Part shown: piece after piece, positions 54,025 to 63,523 of the stretch
Layout of the letters: each line of letters opens with the position of its first letter
Numbering within the stretch: the first letter of the stretch is position 1
From: Sphingomonas turrisvirgatae
Lineage (GTDB): Bacteria > Pseudomonadota > Alphaproteobacteria > Sphingomonadales > Sphingomonadaceae
NCBI RefSeq assembly: GCF_001721295.1
Contig: NZ_MDDS01000068.1
Coordinates: 1 to 64,000 of the forward strand
Direction: 5' to 3'
DNA length: 64,000 nt
Made by a program: the position numbers and the translations under genes
The notes under the pieces: generated by a model
Database searches by the model: none
Told to the model about the DNA's origin: nothing
The model's input: only the letters and a program-made list of their open reading frames with translations

Positions 54025-56958
54025 ATGGCCATGAAGTTTCGTAATCGCGCGTGGAATGCCTCGATCGTTGCCTTGACGGCCGGCCTGTGCTGGGCAAGCC
54101 CGGCGGCGGCGCAGGACGCCACTGCCGCGGCGCAGACCGATGACACGGCCGCCGCGGACGAGATCATCGTCTCGGGCTTCCGCGGATCGCTGGAAAAGTC
54201 GCTGCAGACCAAGCGCAACGAGACCGGCGTGGTCGATTCGATTTCGGCCGAGGACGTCGGCAAGTTCCCGGATTCCAACCTTGCTGAATCGATGCAGCGC
54301 CTGCCCGGCGTGGCGCTGGCGCGTGGCGATGGCGGCGAGGGCAAGACGATCTCGGTCCGCGGTCTTGGCGCACAGTTCACGCGCGTTCGCCTGAACGGCA
54401 TGCAGGGGTCGAGCTCGACCAACTCGTCCGACATCCGCGCCGGCTTCAACTCGTCGCGCTCGTTCGACTTCAGCGTGTTCGCGTCGGAGCTGTTCAGCGA
54501 ACTGACTGTGCGCAAGACTTATTCGGCCGATGTCGAGGAAGGCTCGCTCGGCGCGACGGTCGACCTGCTGACTCCGCGTCCGCTGTCCTATGTCGACGAC
54601 TTCACCTTCGCGGCGAGCGCGCAGGGCACCTATGACGATCTGCGCGAGAAGTTCAGCCCGCGCGTGACCGGCCTGGTTTCCAAGAAGTTCCTCGACGGCA
54701 CGTTCGGCGTCGCAGCCTCGATCGCCTATACCAAGCGCTATACGCGCGAAGAGGCGTGGTCGGCGGTCGAAGTCTATCGCGGCACGCAGCAGGGCGGCTT
54801 CTGCTCGCCGGTCGGCTATCCGACTCAGAACCCGGCAAACGCGCCTGCAGCCGGTATCGATGCGCTGAACTGCGCGACCGGCCTGCCGCGCCTGCCCGGC
54901 ACCGCGCAGAATATTGCCAACTATGAGACCGCGCGCCAGGCGTTCGTGTATCGCAGCCCGCGCTGGCTGCGGTCGGATCAGGACTATTCGCGACTGGGCG
55001 CCACCGTGACGCTGGAAGCCGAGCCGGCCGAGGGCACCAAGATCGTGCTGGACGGCCTGTACAGCTGGTATGACGTGAAGCGGACCGATTACAGCTTCGC
55101 CGCCAACTCGTTCGCACGCGGCGTCGCCAATTTCGGCCAGCCGATGACGACGGTGACGGACATCGTGGTCGATCCGCTCGGCAGCGTCCAATATGGCCAG
55201 TTCAACAACGTCGACATTTCGAACGATACCGCTCGTCGCGAATATTCGACGACGTTCCGGCAGATCAACCTCACGGCCTCGCAAGAGCTGGGCAAGCTGA
55301 CGATCGACGGCTTTGTCGGCCTGTCGCTGTCGACGCTGGCGAACCCCGTGTCGACGCAGATCAGCTTTTTCGCCAACGACGTTCAGAATTTTTCGTACGA
55401 TTTCCGCAACGGCGGCAGGGTCCCGGCGATCAACTGGGGCTTCGACACGACCAACGCGAACAATTACGTGTTCGCCCCGAACGTCGTGGTGCCGATCGCG
55501 GCGGGCACCAACTACACCATCTTCCGCAACCTGCTGAACAAGGGTGACAGCGAAGAGAATACCGAGAACCTGACCGCCGAGTTCAACGCCAGCTATGCGC
55601 TGTTGGATGGCTTCAAGGTCCGTGCCGGCGTTCAGTATCGCGAAGCCAATTTCGATCGCTATGGCCGCCAGCGCGCGGGCAATGTGACCACTGGCGCGCT
55701 GCCGGCGGGCACCTCGATCGGATCGGTCATGATGCTGATCGACGGCTTTGGCAGCTCGATGCCGGGCAATGTCGGCGGCAGCTGGCTCGCGCCGGACTAT
55801 GATGCGCTGAATCGCGCGATCAACTTCGTGCCGGATGAGGGCGCATTCGCGCTGGCGCCGATCCCGATCCGCGATCGCCTGAGCGAGAAGGTGACCGGCG
55901 CCTATGGCCTGGTCGAGTTCGATACCGATGGCCTTGGCCCACGGCTGCGCGGTAATATCGGCGTACGTTATGTCCGCACCAACCAGAGCGGGCAGGGCAC
56001 GGTCGCCGGCGTGAGCCGCGTGCTGGAGCGCACCTACGAAGACTGGCTGCCGTCCGCGACGATCACCGCCGACCTGACCGACAAGCTGATCCTGCGCTTT
56101 GCTGCGGCGAAGGTGATGGCGCGACCGGAGCTGACGCACATCCTGCCGGCGGGCGTGAACATCGCGCTCAACACGCAGACGATTTCGGGTCCGAACTTCT
56201 ACCTCGACCCGATCCGCGCCAAGACCGCCGACGTCAGCCTGGAATATTATTTCGGGCGGCGCGGGCTGATCTCGGTTGGCGGGTTCTACAAGGACATCGA
56301 CAGCTATATCCAGTCGCTGTCCGAACGCATTCCGTTCAGCCAGACAGGCCTTCCGCTCTCGCTGATTGCCGGTGCCAGCGGCATCACGCCAGCGACCGAG
56401 TTCACGGTCAGTGGACGCCGCAACACGCCGGGCGGGCCGCTGAAGGGGGTTGAAGTCAACATCCAGACCGGGTTCGACTTCCTGGGCGACACCTTCCGCA
56501 ACTTCGGCATGCTGGCGAACTATACGTTCGTGGATTCGCAGATCACCTATTGCCGATCGTCCGGCGGAACCTGCACCGGCACCGATACGATCGTTCGCGA
56601 TCTGGTGAACCTGTCCAAGCATGCGGTCAGCGGCACGCTGTATTACGAGGATGACAAGTTCAGCATCCGCGGCAGCGCGACCTATCGCGACAAGTATCTG
56701 CTGGGCGTGCCGACGTCGCGGATCGGCACCGATCCGGTCACCGGCGCCGTCGTCAACGACGTCCAGGGCGCAAGCTCGACCATCTTCGTCGATGCGGTCG
56801 CATCCTATCAGGTAACGCCGCAGATCTCGCTCCGCCTGGAGGCGCAGAACCTGACCAACGAGTCGATCGACTATTATTACGACTCGGTGCGCCAAGACCC
56901 GTTCTACAGTGGCTATACCGGCCGCAAATTCTCGGCCGGCGTCGCGTTCAAGTTCTGA
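54025..56958 (+). CDS. TonB-dependent receptor of the polysaccharide locus
   Basis: 977 aa from MAMKFRNRAWNASIVALTAG, with a GGGGAGGG ribosome-binding site. Signal peptide ends PAAAQ. The TonB-box region ADEIIVSGFRGSLEKSL, and the plug with VDSISAEDVGKFPDSNLAES, MQRLPGVAL and ISVRGLGAQFTRVRLNGM, are typical of the large Caulobacter/Xanthomonas/Sphingomonas carbohydrate receptors. Barrel ends GYTGRKFSAGVAFKF. It probably imports oligosaccharides made by the adjacent enzymes. Followed by a terminator. Confidence 0.94.
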   Translation: MAMKFRNRAWNASIVALTAGLCWASPAAAQDATAAAQTDDTAAADEIIVSGFRGSLEKSLQTKRNETGVVDSISAEDVGKFPDSNLAESMQRLPGVALARGDGGEGKTISVRGLGAQFTRVRLNGMQGSSSTNSSDIRAGFNSSRSFDFSVFASELFSELTVRKTYSADVEEGSLGATVDLLTPRPLSYVDDFTFAASAQGTYDDLREKFSPRVTGLVSKKFLDGTFGVAASIAYTKRYTREEAWSAVEVYRGTQQGGFCSPVGYPTQNPANAPAAGIDALNCATGLPRLPGTAQNIANYETARQAFVYRSPRWLRSDQDYSRLGATVTLEAEPAEGTKIVLDGLYSWYDVKRTDYSFAANSFARGVANFGQPMTTVTDIVVDPLGSVQYGQFNNVDISNDTARREYSTTFRQINLTASQELGKLTIDGFVGLSLSTLANPVSTQISFFANDVQNFSYDFRNGGRVPAINWGFDTTNANNYVFAPNVVVPIAAGTNYTIFRNLLNKGDSEENTENLTAEFNASYALLDGFKVRAGVQYREANFDRYGRQRAGNVTTGALPAGTSIGSVMMLIDGFGSSMPGNVGGSWLAPDYDALNRAINFVPDEGAFALAPIPIRDRLSEKVTGAYGLVEFDTDGLGPRLRGNIGVRYVRTNQSGQGTVAGVSRVLERTYEDWLPSATITADLTDKLILRFAAAKVMARPELTHILPAGVNIALNTQTISGPNFYLDPIRAKTADVSLEYYFGRRGLISVGGFYKDIDSYIQSLSERIPFSQTGLPLSLIAGASGITPATEFTVSGRRNTPGGPLKGVEVNIQTGFDFLGDTFRNFGMLANYTFVDSQITYCRSSGGTCTGTDTIVRDLVNLSKHAVSGTLYYEDDKFSIRGSATYRDKYLLGVPTSRIGTDPVTGAVVNDVQGASSTIFVDAVASYQVTPQISLRLEAQNLTNESIDYYYDSVRQDPFYSGYTGRKFSAGVAFKF

Positions 56959-56984
56959 CACTTGCGGATGGTGTGACGAACAAC

Positions 56985-57014
56985 GGCCCGGCCTGGCGAC
57001 AGGTCGGGCCTTTT
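56985..57014 (+). terminator. Rho-independent terminator of the TonB receptor gene
   Basis: GGCCCGGCCTG pairs with CAGGTCGGGCC (one G-U pair), with loop GCGA, followed by four T. The GH29 gene starts 17 bp later, so some read-through to it is possible. Confidence 0.85.
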
Positions 57015-57031
57015 CGTATCTGGAGGTTTGC

Positions 57032-58441
57032 ATGACGGGTTCGATCGACCGGCGCGGCTTTCTGGGCGCGGCGGGCAGCTTGCCGCTGCTGGCGTCGGGC
57101 GCTGCGGCGCAGGAGGCGGATGACGCAAGCGCAGCGAAGGCGAGCGTCCGGCTACCCTATCAGGAGGAGAGCCGCGCCCGCCGCATGAAGTGGTGGCACG
57201 AGGCCAAGTTCGGGATGTTCGTCCATTACGGCCTGTATTCGATCATCGGGCACCAGGAATGGGTGATGGAATCGGAAGGCATTCCGATCCCCGAATATGA
57301 AAAGCTCGCGGCGCAATTTCGCCCCAAGCCGGGCGCGGCGCGTGAGTGGGCGCGGCTGGCGAAACGGGCGGGGCAGAAATACATGGTGCTGACGACCAAG
57401 CACCACGAGGGCTTTTGCCTGTGGGACACCGCGACCACCGATTATAACGCAGCCCGGCATGGGGCGAAGCGCGATCTGGTGCGCGAGTTCGTCGAAGCGG
57501 CCCGCGCGGAAGGGCTGCGCGTCGGCCTCTATTACTCGCTGATGGACTGGCACCATCCCGACGGCGCGCGGTGCAAGGATGACGCCGACGCGCGTGAGCG
57601 GTTCGTCGGCTATGCCCATGCGCAGGTGCGCGAGTTGCTGAGCAACTACGGCAAGATCGACATCTTGTGGTACGATGTCGACTGGCCGCTGACCCCGCAG
57701 CAGTGGCGGGCGGACGCGATGAACCGCATGGTGTTCGACCTTCAGCCCGACATCATCGTCAACAACCGCAACGGCCTGGAAGGCGATTTCGGAACGCCCG
57801 AGCACCGCATTACCGCGGAGGACCGCGCCTGGGAATCGTGCAACACGATGAACTATGGCTGGGGGTATCAGCGCAGCGACGATCAGTGGAAGCCGGCCAA
57901 GCGGGTCGTCAACGACCTGACCCTGTGCGTGCAGCAGGGCGGCAATTACCTGCTCAACATCGGGCCGGAACCGGACGGCAGCGTGCCGCGCGGATCGGTC
58001 GAGACGCTGGAGGCGGTCGGCGCGTGGCTGCGCACCAATGGCGCTGCGATCTATCCGGCGGATGGGCGCGCGGCAGGGGCGTTCGGGAATTACACGAACT
58101 TCACCAAGGCCGGGGACAAGCTCTACATCCATGTCTATTTCTGGCCGTCGCGCTCGCCCGCCGCGGCAGTGCTGCCGTCGTTGCGCCCGGAGACGGTGGT
58201 GGCGGTGGGCGGCGTTCGGACGAAGGTGCTGTCCGCGCGGCTGCTAAAGACGGGGGCGCCGGTCGCCTTTACCCAAGATGCCATCGCGCTGCGGCTGACC
58301 GGCCTGCCCGAGGTGCCGCCGGACGATCCGACGAGCGTGATCGAGCTGACGTGCGAGGGCACGCCCTATGTTCGGCACCATCTGATCCGGCCCGAATGGC
58401 CGCGTTATGGCGTGAATGTGGGCGGCGCGCGGAGCAGCTAA
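57032..58441 (+). CDS. Exported GH29 alpha-L-fucosidase
   Basis: 469 aa with a Tat signal (SIDRRGFLGAAGSLPLLASG) and a TGGAGG ribosome-binding site. GH29 landmarks: WWHEAKFGMFVHYGLYSI, KRAGQKYMVLTTKHHEGFCL followed by WDT, GLYYSLMDWHHP, and DILWYDVDWP with the nucleophile Asp. WESCNTMNYGWGYQ and GGNYLLNIGPEPDG follow. Removes terminal alpha-L-fucose from glycans. Converges on the CE15 gene with a 4-bp overlap. Confidence 0.93.
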   Translation: MTGSIDRRGFLGAAGSLPLLASGAAAQEADDASAAKASVRLPYQEESRARRMKWWHEAKFGMFVHYGLYSIIGHQEWVMESEGIPIPEYEKLAAQFRPKPGAAREWARLAKRAGQKYMVLTTKHHEGFCLWDTATTDYNAARHGAKRDLVREFVEAARAEGLRVGLYYSLMDWHHPDGARCKDDADARERFVGYAHAQVRELLSNYGKIDILWYDVDWPLTPQQWRADAMNRMVFDLQPDIIVNNRNGLEGDFGTPEHRITAEDRAWESCNTMNYGWGYQRSDDQWKPAKRVVNDLTLCVQQGGNYLLNIGPEPDGSVPRGSVETLEAVGAWLRTNGAAIYPADGRAAGAFGNYTNFTKAGDKLYIHVYFWPSRSPAAAVLPSLRPETVVAVGGVRTKVLSARLLKTGAPVAFTQDAIALRLTGLPEVPPDDPTSVIELTCEGTPYVRHHLIRPEWPRYGVNVGGARSS

Positions 58442-59682
58442 GGCTTCAACCACTTGTCCGCAAACGCGATATAGTTCGCCCAGTCGGCGGCGGTGATGCC
58501 GTGCGGGCCGGTGCGTAGGTGATAGCCGATGCGCGAATGCACCGGATGGTCGGGCGCGGGCATGTCGGCGGCGTCCAGTCCGCCGGCGCCCAGCAGCCGA
58601 TAGACCGGATCGGCGCCCTTCGCCGCCAGAAATTCGCCGCGCGGGTCGGCCCACCAATCGTCGCTGGCGCTTGCGACATAAACCGGGCGGGGGGCAACTA
58701 GCGCGATCAGCTGGTGCGCGTCGACCGGCAGCTCGGCCTCGCGCTCGGCGAACGTCTTGAAGCGCGGCGCGAACCAGTAGTTGTTCATCACGCGGATCGT
58801 CTCGCCATAGTTGCGGCGATAGAGCGCCGCGCCGCCTTCGCCCGAATTGTTCGAGACGACCATGGCAAAGCGCTCGTCGCGCGCGCCGGCCCACAGCGCC
58901 GCCTTTCCATAGCGCGAATGGCCGACGCCGATGACGCGGCGGCGATCGACCTGCGGCACGGTGGCAAGATAGTCGTAGACGCGGCTGAGTCCCCACGCCC
59001 AGGTGGCGATGGCGCCCCAATGTTGCGGGTCGGACGCATTGGTGTCGAAGGCGGGATGGATGCTGGTCGCGACCTTGTCGTCGCCATCCGGATACAGATC
59101 GCCGGTGAAATAGGTTGCGACGCCATAGCCGGCGCGCAGGATTGTTTCGACCGGCCATTCGGCGGCGTCGATGCCGCGCGAGTGAAGCGTCGCGCTGCCC
59201 TTGCGAATGCCGGGGGCGGGGGTGACCCAGGCTGGGGTGATTAAGATCGCCGGGTCGGGATGGATCGCCTGATTGCCGTGAAAATTGGGGCCGACGAACA
59301 CCGGCACCGGACCGCGCGCCGTGGTCGGCAGGTAGAGGAGCACGCGCAGCTGCGGGCCGGCTTCGCGGCCATTCAGCAGCACCGTGACTTGTCGCCGGAC
59401 TGCAAGGCCGTTCAGTGCGACATCGCTTTGTTCGTCGATACGATAGCGCGGCCGCGGTGCGCGCGGCGCGACGCCATAGATATTGGCTTCGAACAGTTCG
59501 ATCAGTTCGGCGCGCCGCTTGCGCCATTGCGCGGCTGAGCGGACTGGCTGTCCATTGGCGAAGGTGAGCGGGTCGGGCAGGCGGTACGGTGCGACCCTGG
59601 CCTCGTCACGATTGCCGTCCAGCTGTGCAACCGCTGGCGTGGCAAGGGTGAGACAGGCCAGTATCAGCATGCGCGCAATCAT
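58438..59682 (-). CDS. Exported CE15-type glucuronoyl esterase-like hydrolase
   Basis: 414 aa from MIARMLILACLTLATPAVAQ, where AAGGA sits at proper distance; ATG 59688 (MQMIARM) is also possible. Signal peptide, then an alpha/beta hydrolase. RKRRAELIELFEANIYGVAP, PVPVFVGPNFHGNQA, nucleophile Ser in GVGHSRYGKAALW, NNSGEGGAALYRRNYGE, and the C-terminal HSRIGYHLRTGPHGI with the catalytic His are those of CE15. Characterised members cleave 4-O-methyl-glucuronoyl esters between xylan and lignin; bacterial relatives may accept other uronate esters. Confidence 0.87.
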   Translation of the reverse strand: MIARMLILACLTLATPAVAQLDGNRDEARVAPYRLPDPLTFANGQPVRSAAQWRKRRAELIELFEANIYGVAPRAPRPRYRIDEQSDVALNGLAVRRQVTVLLNGREAGPQLRVLLYLPTTARGPVPVFVGPNFHGNQAIHPDPAILITPAWVTPAPGIRKGSATLHSRGIDAAEWPVETILRAGYGVATYFTGDLYPDGDDKVATSIHPAFDTNASDPQHWGAIATWAWGLSRVYDYLATVPQVDRRRVIGVGHSRYGKAALWAGARDERFAMVVSNNSGEGGAALYRRNYGETIRVMNNYWFAPRFKTFAEREAELPVDAHQLIALVAPRPVYVASASDDWWADPRGEFLAAKGADPVYRLLGAGGLDAADMPAPDHPVHSRIGYHLRTGPHGITAADWANYIAFADKWLKP

Positions 59683-59705
59683 CTGCATCCTTGCCGCTCT
59701 AGTTG

Positions 59706-59718
59706 CTTGTCAGACAGG
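59706..59718. promoter_or_regulatory. GntR-type operator, site D
   Basis: CTTGTCAGACAGG, nearly the same palindrome as sites A and B, in the divergent region between the CE15 and GH79 genes. It overlaps the -35 hexamer of the GH79 promoter. Confidence 0.78.
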
Positions 59719-59735
59719 TTCGTCATTCATATGAT
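59707..59735 (+). promoter_or_regulatory. Promoter of the GH79-GH95 operon
   Basis: TTGTCA, 17-bp spacer, TATGAT. This is a strong sigma-70-like match 42 bp before the GH79 start, with operator site D covering the -35. Confidence 0.65.
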
Positions 59736-59777
59736 GACTTCAGGGCGGCCGCAATGGCGCTGGAAAGGGAGAGGACC

Positions 59778-61169
59778 ATGAACCGTCGCGACCTGCTGGG
59801 TACGCTCGCAGTAACGGGAAGCGGGCTCTTGTTGCCTCGCGTGGCGATGGCGCGGACACCGGCAATCCGGCTGACGTTCGACCCGAAGCGCACCGGACCC
59901 ACCATTCCGCGTGATTTCGTCGGCCTGTCATTCGAACGGGCGCAATTGTCCAATCCAGGCTATTTTTCGCCGACCAGCCGTGTGTTCGTGAGCCTGGTGC
60001 GTGGCCTGTCGCCGTCGGGCGTGATCCGGCTCGGCGGGTCGTCGGGCGAGCACACCCGCTATGTCGGCGACCGGATCATCCCACCGGCGTTCGAGATCCA
60101 TGGACCGGAACACAACAAGCTGAACCGCGAGGGGCTGAACGTCTCGACGCTGGCGCTGCAGAACCTGCGCGGCTTCCTCGACGCAACCGGCTGGACGTGC
60201 CTGTATGGCCTGAACCTCGCCCATGCGACGCCAGACGAGGCGGCGCGCGAAGCGGTGGACGTGACCCGCATCCTGGGTCAACGGTTGGTTGCGTTGCAGA
60301 TCGGCAACGAGCCGGATGCGTTCCGCAACCGCTATCGCCCGGCGAACTGGGGACCGGCCGACTATCTCGCCGAATGGGACCGGTTCCACAGCGCGATCGT
60401 CGCGGCCGTGCCGGGTGCCAGATTTGCTGGTCCGGCGATCTCGAACAAGCTCGACTATCTCACCGCCTTCGCCGCCGTCGCCAAACGCTATCCCGACATC
60501 GCCATGCTGACCGGCCATTATTATGCGATGGGGCCGGCGGGATCGCCCGAAGCGACGCTCGATCGGCTCAAGGTGCCCGAGGCGAAGACCGCGACGTTCA
60601 AGCAGGCCGGCTATGACGCGGTGACGGCGGCGCGGCAGGTGTCGGGCCTGCCCTATCGCATGGCCGAAGGAAATAGCTGTTGGGACGGCGGCAAGGTCGG
60701 GGTGTCGGACGTCCATGCCGCATCTGTATGGGGCGCGAACCGCATGCTCGACTGGGCGCGGCGCGGCTGGATCGGGATCAACTGGCATGGCGGCGGCTAT
60801 GGCAATTATTCGCCGATCGTCGGCACGCCGACCAAGGGCTTTACCAGGCGGCCGCTCTACTATGGCACCCAGTTCGGCCAGCGTTTCGACGGGGCGACGT
60901 TCCTTGCGACGAGTGCGCCCGAGGTGCCGTATTTCGACCATTACGCGCTGCGGAAAGACGGGCGCGATCACATCGTGCTGGTCAATCAGGGCGATGGGCC
61001 GGTGACGGTGGAACTGCCCGCGACGCCCGAGCCAGGCGTGACGATCCTGACCGGTCCTGCCGCGGCGGCGCGTGACGCCACGTCGCTGACGAGCCGAAAG
61101 CGCCGCCCGGTGCGCACGGTGACCGTGCCGCCGGTAACTGCCATGGACTTCACGGTGGCGCGGCGATGA
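59778..61169 (+). CDS. Exported GH79-like glycosidase (beta-glucuronidase type)
   Basis: 463 aa with a Tat-like start (MNRRDLLGTLAVTGSGLLLP) and an AAGGGAGAGGA ribosome-binding site. Clan GH-A barrel: VGLSFERAQL, SGVIRLGGSSGEHTRY, acid/base E178 in LQIGNEPDAF, HYYAMGP, and nucleophile E297 in RMAEGNSCWDGG, then GINWHGGGYGNYSPI and a C-terminal beta domain. This layout matches bacterial GH79 enzymes, which remove glucuronic acid or its 4-O-methyl ether. The assignment from sequence alone is good but not certain. The GH95 gene overlaps by 4 bp (ATGA). Confidence 0.8.
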   Translation: MNRRDLLGTLAVTGSGLLLPRVAMARTPAIRLTFDPKRTGPTIPRDFVGLSFERAQLSNPGYFSPTSRVFVSLVRGLSPSGVIRLGGSSGEHTRYVGDRIIPPAFEIHGPEHNKLNREGLNVSTLALQNLRGFLDATGWTCLYGLNLAHATPDEAAREAVDVTRILGQRLVALQIGNEPDAFRNRYRPANWGPADYLAEWDRFHSAIVAAVPGARFAGPAISNKLDYLTAFAAVAKRYPDIAMLTGHYYAMGPAGSPEATLDRLKVPEAKTATFKQAGYDAVTAARQVSGLPYRMAEGNSCWDGGKVGVSDVHAASVWGANRMLDWARRGWIGINWHGGGYGNYSPIVGTPTKGFTRRPLYYGTQFGQRFDGATFLATSAPEVPYFDHYALRKDGRDHIVLVNQGDGPVTVELPATPEPGVTILTGPAAAARDATSLTSRKRRPVRTVTVPPVTAMDFTVARR

Positions 61170-63523
61170 GCGTTTCACGGCGTGCCACGCTGAAGGCCGG
61201 TGCCGGCCTTGCGCTTGCCTCCGCGCTGCCGGTCCGGGCGAACGGCGACGCGGCGGATCATCCAAATCGGCTGTGGTACGACCGACCGGCAAGCGAATGG
61301 GTACAGGCGCTGCCGCTGGGCAACGGGCGTCTCGGCGCCATGGTGTTCGGCGGGATCGCGAGCGAGCGTATCCAGCTCAACGAAGACACGTTCCACGCCG
61401 GTTCGCCCTATGATGGCACGAACCCGAAAGCGGGGGCGGGCATGCGCCAGGCGCGCGAGCTGCTGCTCGCGGGCAAGTTCAAGGAAGCGCAGGACCGTGC
61501 CAACGAGACGGTCGTGGCCAATCCGGCACGGCAGATGTCGTACCAGCCGATCGGCGACCTCATGCTGATCTTCCCGGGGATCGAAGGCGCGCACGACTAT
61601 CGGCGCGAACTGGACCTTGATGGCGCCATCGCCACCACCCGGTTCAAGGTGCGGCAGGTGACGCATCTGCGCGAAGTGATCGCATCGGCGCCCGATCGGG
61701 TCGTCGCGGTGCGGCTGTCGACCGATGCGCCGAGCGGATCGGTCAGCGTCACGGTCGGGTTGTCGACGCCGCAGGATGGCGAAATCGCGGTCGAGGGCGA
61801 CGATATGATCGTCATGCGCGGCATAGGCCCGGCGCAGCATGGCGTACCGGGCGGCATCCGGTTCGAGACGCGGGTCAAGGTGCTGCGAGAAGGCGGGCGT
61901 CAGATTACCGGGCGCGACGGCATCCGGATCGAGGGTGCGACGCAAGTCGTGCTGCTGGTCGCGACCGCCACCAGCTATCGCCGCTTCGACGATATCGGCG
62001 GCGACCCGTCGTCGATCGTGCGCGCCGACATCGCGGCGGCAAGCGCCAAGGGCTGGCCGGCCCTGCTGGCGGCGCATCAGGCCGATCATCGCAAGCTGTT
62101 CCGCCGGGTCGAGCTCGACCTTGGCCGCACGCCGTCCGCCGACCTGCCGACCGACCAGCGGATCGCGCGGTCGGGCGAGCTGGACGATCCGGCGCTGGTG
62201 GCGCTCTATTATCAGTTCAGCCGCTATCTGCTGATCGCATCGTCGCGGCCGGGGACTCAGCCGGCCAATTTGCAGGGCATCTGGAACGAGCGGACGGACC
62301 CGCCCTGGGAGTCCAAATGGACGCTCAACATCAACGCCGAGATGAACTATTGGCTCGCCGATCCGGCGGGCCTGGGCGAGCTGGTCGAGCCGCTGCTGCG
62401 ACTGGTCAAGGATCTGGCGATCACCGGCCAGCGCACGGCGCGCAACGACTGGGGCGCGCGCGGCTGGGTCACCTATCACAACACCGACCTGTGGCGGCAG
62501 GCGACGGTCAATAGCTCGGCCTTTTACGGCATGTGGCCGATGGGTGGGGCGTGGCTGCTCAACACGCTGTGGGACCATTGGGACTATAGCCGCGACCGCG
62601 CCTTCCTGGCCGAGCTGTATCCCCTGATGGCGTCGTCGTGCCAATTCTATCTCGACGCGCTGGTGCCGCATCCGCGCACCGGCGAATGGGTGATGGCGCC
62701 GTCCAACTCGCCCGAGAACTCGCATCGCCCGGGCATTTCGATCGCGGCCGGTCCGGCGATGGACAGCCAGCTGCTGCGCGACCTGTTCGCGCACACGATC
62801 GAGGCCGGGGAACTGCTGGCGCGCGATGCGCAGCTGCGGGCCGAGATCGCGGCAAAGCTTGCCAAGCTGCCGCCCGACCGGATCGGCAAGGCGGGGCAGT
62901 TGCAGGAGTGGTTCGAGGATTGGGACATGGACGCGCCCGAGATCGACCACCGCCACGTCAGCCACCTCTATGCGCTGTATCCCGGCGAGCAGATCACCCT
63001 GCGCGACACCCCCGACCTTGCCCGTGCTGCGCAGCGCAGCCTGCAGATCCGCGGTGACGATGCGACCGGCTGGGGCATCGGCTGGCGGATCAACTTGTGG
63101 GCACGGCTCGAGCAGCGCGAGCGCGCGTACAAGGTGCTCAAGATGCTGCTGGGGCCAAGCCGCACCTATCCCAACATGTTCGACGCGCATCCCCCGTTCC
63201 AGATCGACGGCAATCTGGGCGGCGCGATGGGGATCGGGCAGATGCTGATGCAAAGCTATGGCGGCGGGATCCACCTGCTGCCCGCCCTGCCGCGCTATTG
63301 GCCGAGCGGGCGGCTGCGCGGCATGCGGGCGCGGGGCAATATCGGCGTGGACCTCGCCTGGTCCGCCGGACAGCTTAGCGAGGCGGTGCTGAACGCCGGC
63401 AGTTCGGGGAAAGTGCGCGTGCACCGGGGGGACGCGGTGCTCGACCTGAATCTGCGCGCAGGCGAGCGAGTGCGCATCGTGCCGGATGCCGCCGGGCTGA
63501 AGGCGCAGCGGCTGGGGCGTTAG
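61166..63523 (+). CDS. Exported GH95 alpha-L-fucosidase/alpha-L-galactosidase
   Basis: 785 aa. Signal-like N terminus (VSRRATLKAGAGLALASALP, Tat-type). GH95 landmarks: LWYDRPASEWVQALPLGNGR, LGAMVFGGIASERIQLNEDT, PANLQGIWNERTDPPWESKW, LNINAEMNYWLA, GWVTYHNTDLWRQATV, and a C-terminal catalytic region with HRHVSHLYALYPGEQI and FQIDGNLGGAMGI. Removes alpha-1,2-linked L-fucose or L-galactose by inversion. Co-translated with the GH79-type gene. Converges on a small gene with a 4-bp overlap. Confidence 0.93.
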   Translation: MSVSRRATLKAGAGLALASALPVRANGDAADHPNRLWYDRPASEWVQALPLGNGRLGAMVFGGIASERIQLNEDTFHAGSPYDGTNPKAGAGMRQARELLLAGKFKEAQDRANETVVANPARQMSYQPIGDLMLIFPGIEGAHDYRRELDLDGAIATTRFKVRQVTHLREVIASAPDRVVAVRLSTDAPSGSVSVTVGLSTPQDGEIAVEGDDMIVMRGIGPAQHGVPGGIRFETRVKVLREGGRQITGRDGIRIEGATQVVLLVATATSYRRFDDIGGDPSSIVRADIAAASAKGWPALLAAHQADHRKLFRRVELDLGRTPSADLPTDQRIARSGELDDPALVALYYQFSRYLLIASSRPGTQPANLQGIWNERTDPPWESKWTLNINAEMNYWLADPAGLGELVEPLLRLVKDLAITGQRTARNDWGARGWVTYHNTDLWRQATVNSSAFYGMWPMGGAWLLNTLWDHWDYSRDRAFLAELYPLMASSCQFYLDALVPHPRTGEWVMAPSNSPENSHRPGISIAAGPAMDSQLLRDLFAHTIEAGELLARDAQLRAEIAAKLAKLPPDRIGKAGQLQEWFEDWDMDAPEIDHRHVSHLYALYPGEQITLRDTPDLARAAQRSLQIRGDDATGWGIGWRINLWARLEQRERAYKVLKMLLGPSRTYPNMFDAHPPFQIDGNLGGAMGIGQMLMQSYGGGIHLLPALPRYWPSGRLRGMRARGNIGVDLAWSAGQLSEAVLNAGSSGKVRVHRGDAVLDLNLRAGERVRIVPDAAGLKAQRLGR

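Noticed and set aside
53974..57033. Minus-strand open frame of about 1020 codons opposite the TonB receptor
   Set aside because: Antisense shadow of the receptor gene; no ribosome-binding site or family motif.
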